From Geoglobus sp. (lineage in GTDB: Archaea; Halobacteriota; Archaeoglobi; Archaeoglobales; Archaeoglobaceae), in assembly GCA_015523645.1 (NCBI GenBank), contig WAJY01000176.1, positions 1 through 6,390 on the forward strand: 6,390 nt of DNA. The letters are read 5' to 3'. Shown in pieces: positions 1 through 5,331 of the stretch. The position numbers and the translations under genes were made by a program. The notes beneath the pieces are model-generated. The model saw only the letters and a list, made by a program, of their open reading frames with translations, did no database searches and was not told the DNA's origin. Every line of letters starts with the position of its first letter. Position 1 is the stretch's first letter.

Positions 1-340
1 CAAGTCCATCAAACCTGTGAGCCTCGACCATCACCTCTATGGAGTCTGCTATAACCTCTCTGGAAGGCAAAGCATAGCTCATCCCGACATGCCCCATAGC
101 TATGCCATCACAAACCCCTATCACTCCAAACTCAAATGGAATGCCACCTGCCGCAATTATTCCCTGCCTCACATACTCTGTTATTTTGTCAAGGCTCATG
201 TGACCTGGAACGACTGTATTGTATGCATTTGCAATGCCAATGAATGGTTTTTCAAGATCTTCATCTGTCAAACCAAGAGCCTTTAGAAGTGCTCTATGAG
301 CAACTCTATCAATTCCCTTCTTGACTATGTCACTTCGCAT
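1..340 (-). CDS. ilvD: Dihydroxy-acid dehydratase, N-terminal part (cut by window edge)
   Basis: The first 113 residues of an IlvD/EDD family protein are visible; the rest lies beyond the left edge. The enzyme dehydrates 2,3-dihydroxy-3-methylbutanoate and its isoleucine-pathway homologue to the 2-keto acids, in the cytosol. Seen here: the family-typical N-terminus ([12 protein letters not shown]), [15 protein letters not shown] (34-48), and [10 protein letters not shown] (75-84) followed by [13 protein letters not shown] (88-100). The ATG at 340 fits the family's usual N-terminus. At residues 45-47 the protein has PGH, as in the E. coli enzyme with its oxygen-labile 4Fe-4S cluster, rather than the PCN that supplies a cysteine in 2Fe-2S plant and mycobacterial enzymes. 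There is no ribosome binding site; a TATA-like box about 24 bp before the ATG suggests a leaderless mRNA. Identification is firm; cluster type is inference. Confidence 0.93.
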   Translation of the reverse strand, partial: MRSDIVKKGIDRVAHRALLKALGLTDEDLEKPFIGIANAYNTVVPGHMSLDKITEYVRQGIIAAGGIPFEFGVIGVCDGIAMGHVGMSYALPSREVIADSIEVMVEAHRFDGL

Positions 341-358
341 GGCATAAGTGGTATGTGG

Positions 359-368
359 AATATTTTAA
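359..368 (-). promoter_or_regulatory. TATA box of ilvD (leaderless)
   Basis: On the minus strand this reads TTAAAATATT, centred about 24 bp upstream of the ilvD ATG at 340. Archaeal transcription usually starts 25-27 bp past the box centre, so the start site falls at or next to the ATG. No Shine-Dalgarno sequence precedes the ATG, in agreement. The purine-rich BRE is weak. Confidence 0.55.
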
Positions 369-374
369 TGTTGC

Positions 375-392
375 CTGAGAAAGGCTTTTCAG
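375..392. repeat. 18-bp imperfect palindrome upstream of the ilvD TATA box
   Basis: CTGAGAAAGGCTTTTCAG forms a dyad with arms of about 7 bp (one G-T mismatch) starting 7 bp upstream of the ilvD TATA box. That is where an activator or BRE-competing repressor could bind. It does not match the palindrome beside leuC, so no shared branched-chain regulator is implied. It could be chance. Confidence 0.35.
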
Positions 393-447
393 CTAATCAA
401 AGCATCTCAGCAGATTATGGAGTTAGGCTTGGAAGCTCTTTTGTAGG

Positions 448-473
448 AATGCAATGGGATAGCTAATTGCATT
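448..473. repeat. Perfect 8-bp inverted repeat between DsrE-like gene and ilvD
   Basis: AATGCAAT (448-455) and ATTGCATT (466-473) are perfect reverse complements separated by 10 bp, a one-turn spacing that would suit a dimeric regulator or a small stem-loop. The repeat lies 68 bp past the DsrE-like stop and 108 bp before the ilvD start. No T-run follows it on the minus strand, so a classical terminator is unlikely. Its left arm is part of the 10-mer AGGAATGCAA, which recurs at 916-925 on the other side of the DsrE-like gene. Confidence 0.6.
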
Positions 474-474
474 A

Positions 475-485
475 AAAATCTGGAA
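475..485. repeat. 11-bp repeat, left copy (inverted partner at 939-949)
   Basis: AAAATCTGGAA here is the exact reverse complement of TTCCAGATTTT at 939-949, so an inverted pair flanks the DsrE-like gene. Similarity continues beyond the core: GCAAT follows on the opposite strand at both places, here with three extra bases. A regulator site or the remains of a small element are both possible. Confidence 0.5.
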
Positions 486-540
486 AGATTGCCGTTATCT
501 TTGGATACAATAGCTTGAGACGATCTATTTTTTGCAAACC

Positions 541-858
541 TCAGAACGTAAGAACTCTATCGCTCTCTTTGACTATCTCATACAAATCCTTCATTGTAGA
601 GATCGGGCAGATATCTAGCTCCATATCTCTCATTCTCAGACACGTTCCGCATGCATAAATCTGTCCACCGTTCTCAATGAACTTCCTCATTTGCTCTTTA
701 ACATCAAATCTTTCACTCTCAATTCTCTCCGCCTCGACTCCCTTTCCGATCAGAAAAACCTTAACACTCTCCCCAGCCTCTGCAGAAAAATTTGCAAATC
801 TAAAAGCATTCCAAACCGTTTCTGGATCGTTTGAGGATATAACTATACCAATTTTCAT
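541..858 (-). CDS. DsrE/DsrF-like family small protein
   Basis: A 105-residue soluble protein with the look of the DsrE/DsrF/TusD-like fold: an N-terminal strand MKIGIVISS, a helix (12-29, PETVWNAFRFANFSAEAG), the strand VKVFLIGKGVEAER (32-45), and a cysteine motif ACGTCLRMR (69-77) with a further cysteine at 84. Family members carry or relay sulfur as persulfide on a conserved cysteine; many archaeal paralogues have no assigned partner. C70 and C73 (a CGTC pair) are the likely reactive residues. The ATG at 858 is supported by a TATA-like box 25 bp upstream, giving a leaderless mRNA. The gene stands alone here: ilvD starts 200 bp downstream with its own promoter, hsp20 is divergent, and no dsrF, dsrH, tusA or sulfite reductase gene is visible. 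Family assignment is good; the sulfur substrate is unknown. Confidence 0.8.
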   Translation of the reverse strand: MKIGIVISSNDPETVWNAFRFANFSAEAGESVKVFLIGKGVEAERIESERFDVKEQMRKFIENGGQIYACGTCLRMRDMELDICPISTMKDLYEIVKESDRVLTF

Positions 859-878
859 GAATCTCAGACTTTCTCATG

Positions 879-887
879 TTATTTAAT
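879..887 (-). promoter_or_regulatory. TATA box of DsrE-like gene (leaderless)
   Basis: The minus strand reads ATTAAATAA, centred 25 bp before the ATG at 858. This places transcription start at or beside the start codon and explains the lack of a ribosome binding site. Confidence 0.6.
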
Positions 888-916
888 CCTAACGTTTGCT
901 GTGTCCTCTCTGTTCA

Positions 917-942
917 GGAATGCAACTCAGGCTTGCAATTCC
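917..942. repeat. Hairpin-forming inverted repeat in the dsrE-like/hsp20 intergenic region
   Basis: GGAATGCAA (917-925) pairs with TTGCAATTCC (933-942) across a 7-base loop, with one bulged base. It lies 30-60 bp upstream of the DsrE-like TATA box and about 65 bp before the hsp20 TATA box. Its left arm repeats the sequence at 445-454. It could be an operator for either divergent gene. Confidence 0.5.
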
Positions 943-949
943 AGATTTT
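939..949. repeat. 11-bp repeat, right copy (inverted partner at 475-485)
   Basis: TTCCAGATTTT is the reverse complement of the sequence at 475-485. It is preceded by TTGCAA, and a shorter echo, GCAATCCAG, sits at 977-984 within the same intergenic region. AAGAGCT (951-957) beside it also has an inverted match, AGCTCTT, at 434-440. Confidence 0.5.
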
Positions 950-1000
950 CAAGAGCTAGGAGTAAATATCCTCTGGCAATCCAGGCTCCATTAAATCATA

Positions 1001-1015
1001 GAAAAATTTAAATAT
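1001..1015 (+). promoter_or_regulatory. BRE and TATA box of hsp20
   Basis: GAAAAA (a good BRE) runs directly into TTTAAATA (1007-1014), one of the strongest core promoters in the window. Start of transcription is expected near 1036-1038, inside the HSR1-type palindrome, leaving a leader of about 30 nt before the ATG at 1066. Confidence 0.8.
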
Positions 1016-1023
1016 CAATAACA

Positions 1024-1038
1024 CTAACCTTTAGTTAG
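1024..1038. promoter_or_regulatory. HSR1-type heat-shock operator (CTAAC-N5-GTTAG)
   Basis: CTAAC (1024-1028), five bases CTTTA, then GTTAG (1034-1038): an exact match to the cis motif reported for the A. fulgidus heat-shock regulator HSR1 (AF1298). The site starts about 10 bp after the TATA box and covers the predicted transcription start, where a bound repressor would block RNA polymerase. I found no second copy in the window. The regulator gene itself is not in view. Confidence 0.85.
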
Positions 1039-1050
1039 GAAAAAAAGGTT

Positions 1051-1061
1051 AAGGAGGTGAT
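1051..1061 (+). promoter_or_regulatory. Strong Shine-Dalgarno sequence of hsp20 (decides the start)
   Basis: AAGGAGGTGAT is a near-complete complement of the 16S rRNA 3' end. GTG 1057 and ATG 1060 lie within it and cannot be initiated from it. ATG 1066 lies 8 nt after GGAGG, the correct spacing, so translation should begin there. Confidence 0.85.
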
Positions 1062-1065
1062 GGGG

Positions 1066-1497
1066 ATGAGAAGGAGATGGTTTTTCGACCCGTTTGAGGA
1101 GCTTAGAAGAATGCAGGAGAGGATGTCAAGACTCTTGGATGAGCTTGACAGGCTTGGAATAGGAGAGGTTGAAACTAGCATTGCAGCACCAGTAGATGTT
1201 ATTGAGGAAGATGACAGGATTAGAGTTGTGGCGGATCTTCCAGGTTTCGATAAGAGTGACATAAGCGTTCACATTGAAGATGGGGAACTTATCATAAAGG
1301 CAGAAAGAAGGGAGGAAAAGGAGGAAAAGGCTAAAAATTATCTCAAAAGAGAGAGAAGATACGGTGAGGTTTACAGAAGAATATCTCTGCCAGCAGAAGT
1401 GGATCAGGAAAAGATAAAGGCAAAGTACAATAACGGCGTTCTTGAGATCGAGATTCCGAAAATAGCCAGAAAGAGGAAGGTAATTAAGATAGAATAA
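1066..1497 (+). CDS. hsp20: Small heat-shock protein, Hsp20/alpha-crystallin family
   Basis: An ATP-independent holdase that binds unfolding proteins in the cytosol and normally forms large oligomers. The 143-residue product has an N-terminal amphipathic arm (about 1-38, FFDPFEELRRMQERM), an alpha-crystallin domain from about 40 to 132 (APVDVIEEDDRIRVVADLPG at its start), the hallmark A-x4-G-V-L (A119 to L126) and a C-terminal I-x-I motif (I140-K-I142) that docks into neighbouring subunits. Length and architecture are normal. The start at 1066 is chosen from the Shine-Dalgarno spacing; the frame stays open three codons further upstream. It is a single-gene unit with its own TATA box and HSR1-type operator, divergent from the DsrE-like gene and ending 8 bp from the convergent GTPase gene. 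Heat induction by release of a repressor is the likely control, inferred from the operator. Confidence 0.95.
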   Translation: MRRRWFFDPFEELRRMQERMSRLLDELDRLGIGEVETSIAAPVDVIEEDDRIRVVADLPGFDKSDISVHIEDGELIIKAERREEKEEKAKNYLKRERRYGEVYRRISLPAEVDQEKIKAKYNNGVLEIEIPKIARKRKVIKIE

Positions 1498-1501
1498 CTA
1501 A

Positions 1502-1511
1502 TTTTTTATTT
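1502..1511 (+). terminator. Oligo-T terminator of hsp20
   Basis: TTTTTTATTT follows the hsp20 stop by 4 bp. Runs of T without a stem are sufficient for archaeal RNA polymerase to terminate. The run overlaps the last codons and the stop of the convergent GTPase gene. Confidence 0.55.
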
Positions 1512-2570
1512 CGCGTATATAGTCACAACATCTCCATCTTCTAGCCTGTGATCCACTCCTACTCTCTGCCCCTGAAACTTTACACTCTTCCCCCAGATTC
1601 TTGCATACTTAAAATTCTCAAGCAAATCTCTGTGCAATTTTCTGCATACATCCTCTATTCTGGCATTTTTTCTGAGTATCATTGGCTCATCATCTGGCTT
1701 CCCTCCTGGAGGTTTGAGAAAAACCCTGATGAAGTCGAGCTTTCTGTAAATTTCTTGTTTCAGCTTTTCCACGTTTATCCTTTTCTTGGCAGAAACTGCT
1801 ATGGCATTTTCCGGAATCTTAGCTGATGGATCAAGATCAATCTTGTTAACAACGGTTATTGAAGGAATGTAAGCCCTGTTTCCCAGTATGGCATCTATCA
1901 GCCTGTCTATTGTTATCCTCTCCCTGATCACAACCTCCCCGTTATGTATTCTGTATTCTCTCAACACCTCTTTGATCGCTTTTTCACTGACATCAAGCTT
2001 AACAGTGGATTTTACAGTCAGACCTCCGCTAGCCTTCTTCTTGATAACCACATCAGGTCTCTTCTCATCAAGCCTTATACCACCCTCATAAAGCTCCCTT
2101 TTCAAAACATCTATGGTTTCTATTGTGAAAACATCGGCAACAAGCACTATCAGATCTGCATTTCTCACAGCTGCAAGAACCTCCCTCCCCCTCCCTCTTC
2201 CCTTTGAGGCTCCCTCTATAAGCCCTGGCATGTCAATTATCTGAATCCTTGCACCATTGAAGTGAAGCATCCCGGGGATTGGTTTGAGGGTTGTGAAGTC
2301 GTAGTCACCAATTTCACTCCTCGCTCCAGTCAGAGCGTTAAGAAGCGTTGATTTCCCAACTGAAGGATAACCGACAAGTACAGCTGTTGCATCTCCTTCC
2401 TTTTTCAGTGCATATTGCTCTCCACCGCTCTTCCTTCTCTGTTTTTCCGCCTCCTCTTTCAGTCTTGCAAGCTTTGCCTTGAGTCTGCCTATGTGGTGCT
2501 CTGTTGCTTTGTTGTATGGTGTTCTCTTGATCTCCTCTTCAAGTCTCTTTATTTCCTGAGATATGTCCAT
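1506..2570 (-). CDS. drg: DRG-family GTP-binding protein with TGS domain
   Basis: A translation-associated GTPase of the Obg/DRG superfamily; eukaryotic DRG proteins act on stalled or translating ribosomes. In the 354-residue product (ATG 2570) the order is: a charged helical N-terminus with the DRG signature TPYNKATEHHIGRLKAKLA (about 17-35); G1 GYPSVGKST (67-75); switch I DFTTLKPIPG (91-100); G3 DMPGL (113-117); a DRG-type insert (about 165-235) interrupting the G domain; G4 NKID (242-245); G5 SAKK (260-263); and a C-terminal TGS domain (about 281-354) ending in DGDVVTIYAK. All nucleotide-binding motifs are intact. The frame opens at a TTG at 2576, but ATG 2570 fits family N-termini and a TATA-like box 26 bp upstream. 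It follows leuC by 46 bp, so read-through from leuC is also possible. The gene is near-universal in archaea; its archaeal role is not well defined. Confidence 0.95.
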   Translation of the reverse strand: MDISQEIKRLEEEIKRTPYNKATEHHIGRLKAKLARLKEEAEKQRRKSGGEQYALKKEGDATAVLVGYPSVGKSTLLNALTGARSEIGDYDFTTLKPIPGMLHFNGARIQIIDMPGLIEGASKGRGRGREVLAAVRNADLIVLVADVFTIETIDVLKRELYEGGIRLDEKRPDVVIKKKASGGLTVKSTVKLDVSEKAIKEVLREYRIHNGEVVIRERITIDRLIDAILGNRAYIPSITVVNKIDLDPSAKIPENAIAVSAKKRINVEKLKQEIYRKLDFIRVFLKPPGGKPDDEPMILRKNARIEDVCRKLHRDLLENFKYARIWGKSVKFQGQRVGVDHRLEDGDVVTIYAK

Positions 2571-2581
2571 TACCAAAAACA

Positions 2582-2618
2582 GAATTCTTGCTTAATAAAA
2601 AACTTAAGAAGAGAATTC
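2582..2618 (-). promoter_or_regulatory. leuC-drg junction: inverted repeat, T-run and possible drg TATA box
   Basis: Outer GAATTC arms (2582-2587, 2613-2618) and inner CTTAA/TTAAG arms (2591-2595, 2604-2608) form an imperfect dyad. Its centre on the minus strand is a run of six T (2602-2597) running into ATTAAG. The T-run may end the leuC transcript, while TTTTATTAA (about 2592-2600) lies 26 bp before the drg ATG and may be its TATA box. The leuC stop codon touches the outer arm. Which role dominates cannot be told from sequence. Confidence 0.4.
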
Positions 2619-3876
2619 AAACATATTTCCTGGGATCTGTAATCTTACCCTCAATTGCCGTTGCTGCTGCTGTTGCAGGGGAAGCAAGATATATCTCTGC
2701 ATTTGGGTTTCCCATCCTTCCCTTGAAATTCCTGTTCTGAGTGGAGAGGCAAACCTCGCCATCAGCCAGAATTCCCATGTGAATTCCAACACAAGGACCG
2801 CATCCTGGAGGTATAACCACGCCTCCGGCAGAGACTATAGTTCTGATGTATCCGAGCTCATCTGCCTTGAGATAAACCTCCCTGCTTGCAGGACCGACAA
2901 TCAATCTTACACCCTCTGCAACCTTCCTGCCTTTCAAAATCCTCGCCACAACTTCAATATCGCTAAGCCTACCGTTGGTGCATGTGCCAACAAAAACCTG
3001 ATCAACATCTATGCCTTCAACCTCAGAAACAGCTACAACATTGTCAACGTTATGGGGTTTGGCTACAAGCGGTTCAAGATCGCCAGCATCAAAAAACAGC
3101 TCCCTCTCATATTCTGCTGAGCTGTCAGGCTTCACCTCTCTGAATTTTTCCACTCTGCCTCTCTCCTTCAAATATCTCCTCGTCTCATCATCCGAATTGA
3201 ATAGCCCTGCTTTTGCCCCGCACTCTATAGCCATGTTTGCCATCGTCAGCCTTTCGTCAATCCTCATCGAATCAATTTTATCTCCGTGAAACTCAAGAGC
3301 CTTGTATGTAGCTCCATCAACTCCAAGCTCACCTATTATTCTGAGCATCAGGTCTTTGGCATAAACACCGTTTTGAAACTCTCCGTAAACCTCTATTCTG
3401 AATGATTCCGGAACCCTGAACCAGTTTTTTCCAAGAACTATGGAAATTGCTATGTCAGTTGATCCCATGCCTGTGGAAAATGCACCAAGTGCTCCATAGG
3501 TGCATGTGTGACTGTCTGCCCCGACAACCAGATCTCCAGGATTCACGAACTTTTCAACCATGAGCTGGTGAATTATTCCCTCTCCTGGTTTGCTGAAGTC
3601 TGCACCAATTTCCCTTGCAAACTCTCTGATCAGTCTTTGATCATTGCTCAGCTCTTTTCTTGGTGATGGTGCAGCATGGTCAACAAAAAAGTGAGTTATT
3701 TTAGCTCCAGCTATCCTCTCCTTTGGAAAGCCAAGAGCCTTTATCTGTTTTATTGCGAGAGGGGCAGTTCCATCCTGTAATGCAATCTGATCAACCTTTG
3801 CAATAACTATGTCTCCAGCATAGGCATCGTGACCGCTTTTCTCTGAAAGTATCTTTTCTGCGATGGTTTTTCCCAT
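2617..3876 (-). CDS. leuC: 3-isopropylmalate dehydratase large subunit (homoaconitase family)
   Basis: The large subunit of the two-part 4Fe-4S hydro-lyase that isomerises 2-isopropylmalate to 3-isopropylmalate in leucine synthesis. The 419-residue product has the normal length of the archaeal class. Visible motifs: THFFVDHAAPSPRKE (61-75), GADSHTC (119-125), GAFSTGMGSTD (131-141), the cluster cysteines C299 (GTCTNGR) and C359/C362 (PPGCGPCVG), and STQNRNFKGRMG (378-389). All three cluster ligands are present. Substrate choice (isopropylmalate, citramalate product or homocitrate) is set largely by the small subunit, which is not adjacent: the next gene downstream is drg. LeuC rather than homoaconitase is therefore the best guess, not proven. 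ATG 3876 has a strong TATA box 26 bp upstream and no ribosome binding site, so the mRNA should be leaderless. Confidence 0.93.
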   Translation of the reverse strand: MGKTIAEKILSEKSGHDAYAGDIVIAKVDQIALQDGTAPLAIKQIKALGFPKERIAGAKITHFFVDHAAPSPRKELSNDQRLIREFAREIGADFSKPGEGIIHQLMVEKFVNPGDLVVGADSHTCTYGALGAFSTGMGSTDIAISIVLGKNWFRVPESFRIEVYGEFQNGVYAKDLMLRIIGELGVDGATYKALEFHGDKIDSMRIDERLTMANMAIECGAKAGLFNSDDETRRYLKERGRVEKFREVKPDSSAEYERELFFDAGDLEPLVAKPHNVDNVVAVSEVEGIDVDQVFVGTCTNGRLSDIEVVARILKGRKVAEGVRLIVGPASREVYLKADELGYIRTIVSAGGVVIPPGCGPCVGIHMGILADGEVCLSTQNRNFKGRMGNPNAEIYLASPATAAATAIEGKITDPRKYV

Positions 3877-3898
3877 GAGTGGTGGAGGTGATAGAGTG

Positions 3899-3913
3899 TA
3901 TTTAAAGATTTTT
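3899..3913 (-). promoter_or_regulatory. BRE and TATA box of leuC (leaderless)
   Basis: The minus strand reads AAAAATC followed by TTTAAATA (3906-3899), the same core octamer as at hsp20. Its centre is 26 bp from the leuC ATG, so transcription should begin at the A of the ATG. Confidence 0.75.
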
Positions 3914-3924
3914 CATCAAAAATC
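3907..3924. repeat. Perfect 7-bp-arm palindrome overlapping the leuC BRE
   Basis: GATTTTTCATCAAAAATC has arms of 7 bp with a 4-bp centre. It abuts the leuC TATA box and covers its BRE, so a protein bound here would compete with TFB. It is also 30-45 bp upstream of the TATA-like box of the divergent gene. Its AT-rich dyad resembles sites of Lrp/AsnC-type regulators in general form only. Confidence 0.45.
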
Positions 3925-3954
3925 CTTGCTTTTGGAATGAAGGCATAGGAAAGG

Positions 3955-3963
3955 TTTAACTTT
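3955..3963 (+). promoter_or_regulatory. Possible TATA box of the membrane-anchored protein gene
   Basis: TTTAACTTT, preceded by the purine-rich GGAAAGG, is centred 24 bp before the ATG at 3983. It is weaker than the leuC box. No Shine-Dalgarno sequence precedes the ATG, which fits a leaderless start. Confidence 0.4.
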
Positions 3964-3982
3964 CTCTGAAACCATTAACTTT

Positions 3983-4651
3983 ATGGGATTTCTGGCAAAG
4001 TTGTTCAAACTCACAATACTTTTCACAGGAGCTTTTATCCTCTTCATGATCTTCTATTACTACTACAGCGGACTTGCATATCTCCCAAACGGATACTACC
4101 AGACTGCAAGGAGCATGTATGGAGATGTTGGGGTTCATGACATCAAAAACCTCTCCTCCATCCTCAACAGAACAACCCTTCCGCCATGCAAGGAAAATAA
4201 ATTTACTCCAAGCGAGGCGGCATCTTACTTGGAATGGTATCTGGAGGGTCATGGTTTTGATACTTACATCGCAAGATCAGATGCAATACATCGAATATGG
4301 CTCATAGTGATTCTGGATGACAAAAGCAGAGTTGCCGTTGAGCCAACTGCACTCTGCCAAAACACCTACTCCCCACCCGGAATAGTTGATGATCCTTCGG
4401 GAAAATACAGAAATTACTCAATTACTTGGAGAGAATACAGAGAGAAAAAGCCAGATACAACTTACAAGAAATTTCTGGAGGAATACAGATTTTATTACAA
4501 TCCTCCAAAAATCTTCGACAATCCGGGACAGGCTGTTGGTATTGGAGCTGTTATAAGATACCCGGGATGGAAAAAGATGAAGGTTGAGGACATAGACTGG
4601 TGGAATTCCGAGCCATTCAGCAGAACTGTGCCATTCTCCACATGGGACTAG
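3983..4651 (+). CDS. Membrane-anchored extracytoplasmic protein, possibly degenerate transglutaminase-like
   Basis: I cannot assign a function. The 222-residue product has a short basic N-terminus (K6, K9), one hydrophobic segment (about 10-28) followed by YYYYSG, and a polar remainder rich in tyrosine and tryptophan, so it should be a signal-anchored or secreted protein on the outside of the membrane. Its only cysteines, C69 and C125, lie in the outer part and could form a disulfide. The stretch FTPSEAASYLEWYLEGHGFDT (74-94), then IWLIVIL (105-111) and VAVEPTALC (117-125), recalls the core of archaeal transglutaminase-like proteins, in which a Cys precedes such a helix, a His comes just before the Trp of the next strand and an acidic residue follows. 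Here Pro76 stands where Cys would be and Arg104 where His would be, suggesting loss of catalysis. That resemblance is inference from memory. The gene is monocistronic, divergent from leuC. Confidence 0.7.
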   Translation: MGFLAKLFKLTILFTGAFILFMIFYYYYSGLAYLPNGYYQTARSMYGDVGVHDIKNLSSILNRTTLPPCKENKFTPSEAASYLEWYLEGHGFDTYIARSDAIHRIWLIVILDDKSRVAVEPTALCQNTYSPPGIVDDPSGKYRNYSITWREYREKKPDTTYKKFLEEYRFYYNPPKIFDNPGQAVGIGAVIRYPGWKKMKVEDIDWWNSEPFSRTVPFSTWD

Positions 4652-4652
4652 G

Positions 4653-4657
4653 TTTTT
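4653..4657 (+). terminator. Short oligo-T after the membrane-anchored protein gene
   Basis: Five T residues begin one base after the TAG stop, within the 18-bp gap to the convergent ACT-DUF5612 gene. This is the only termination-like signal seen for the plus-strand gene. Confidence 0.35.
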
Positions 4658-4669
4658 ACATGTTAAAGA

Positions 4670-5329
4670 CTAGAGCTTCCTTCCCTTAACCTTCTCCAGC
4701 TCAAATTTTGCCTTCTTCGAGATCTGCATAACTGCAAGTGTTCCTGCCATTACAGGGTCGCTAACAACGAGATCACTGACCTTTGGCACAGAACCAAACA
4801 TGTTCAGGCTTATAACAGGAATTCCAGCCTTTCTGAGCTTTTTAACTTCTTCCGCAACCTTTCCCCCCATCAGACCTCCTGCAAGTATGAGTATCTCAGC
4901 TCTATGAAGCCTTGCCACTGCCTTTACAGCATCTGCAAGCTCCTCCTCTCCAATCAAAGGCATGGTATCAACGCTGATTCTCTCTCCTCTGAGGTTGTGT
5001 CTGTCTGCTTCGGTTATAGCACCCAACGCAACCTGAGAAACGAGAGCTCCACCGCCAAATATCAGAACCCTCTTCCCAAAAACCTTCTCAAATGGCTTCT
5101 CCTCCTCGATCTCTAAAACAGTTGGAAATTTTGAAATTTCCTCTCTCATCCTTTCAAAGTCCCCACCCTCAATCTCAAGATAAATCAAGGCATTTCCCTT
5201 TCTTTCACCATGCTCTATTATAAAGCTCTGGGCATAGGTTATGTTTCCTCCATGCTCCGCTATCTTGGATGTTATGTCTCTCAGAACTCCAACCTGGTTT
5301 TTCGCTATTATCTGCAAACCCCTTATCAT
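4670..5329 (-). CDS. ACT domain protein with C-terminal DUF5612 domain
   Basis: A 219-residue cytosolic protein. Residues 1-75 form an ACT domain (MIRGLQIIAKNQVGVLRDIT, then EHGGNITYAQSF), a fold that binds amino acids or other small ligands. Residues about 85-212 match the archaeal DUF5612 region as I recall it: a glycine-rich strand-loop VLIFGGGALVSQVALGAITEADRHN (88-112), SVDTMPLIGEEELADAV (119-135), ILILAGGLMGGKVAEEV (145-161), VISLNMFGSV (171-180) and SDPVMAGTLAVMQIS (190-204). The alternating strands and glycine turns suggest a Rossmann-like or periplasmic-binding-like half. No catalytic motif is recognised. The start at 5329 is 2 bp after the stop of the RAM gene, with no clear ribosome binding site, so translation probably couples to that gene. 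The pairing suggests an amino-acid-sensing regulatory unit; the target is unknown. Confidence 0.85.
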   Translation of the reverse strand: MIRGLQIIAKNQVGVLRDITSKIAEHGGNITYAQSFIIEHGERKGNALIYLEIEGGDFERMREEISKFPTVLEIEEEKPFEKVFGKRVLIFGGGALVSQVALGAITEADRHNLRGERISVDTMPLIGEEELADAVKAVARLHRAEILILAGGLMGGKVAEEVKKLRKAGIPVISLNMFGSVPKVSDLVVSDPVMAGTLAVMQISKKAKFELEKVKGRKL

Positions 5330-5331
5330 CT

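Noticed and set aside
17..286. 89-codon plus-strand frame
   Set aside because: Opposite-strand shadow of ilvD; its translation has no family features, whereas the minus strand gives a clear IlvD N-terminus.
353..466. 37-codon plus-strand frame in the ilvD upstream region
   Set aside because: Short, no ribosome binding site or TATA box at the right distance, lies across the ilvD promoter and the inverted repeats; expected by chance at this length.
1057..1065. Earlier hsp20 starts at GTG 1057 and ATG 1060
   Set aside because: Both lie inside the Shine-Dalgarno sequence, so they cannot be positioned by it; ATG 1066 has correct spacing.
2571..2576. TTG 2576 as start of the DRG GTPase
   Set aside because: Weak codon without a ribosome binding site; ATG 2570 matches the family N-terminus and the TATA-derived leaderless position.
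2604..2792. 62-codon minus-strand frame inside the end of leuC
   Set aside because: Alternate frame of the well-supported leuC coding sequence; glutamine run is a by-product of alanine-rich codons in the true frame.
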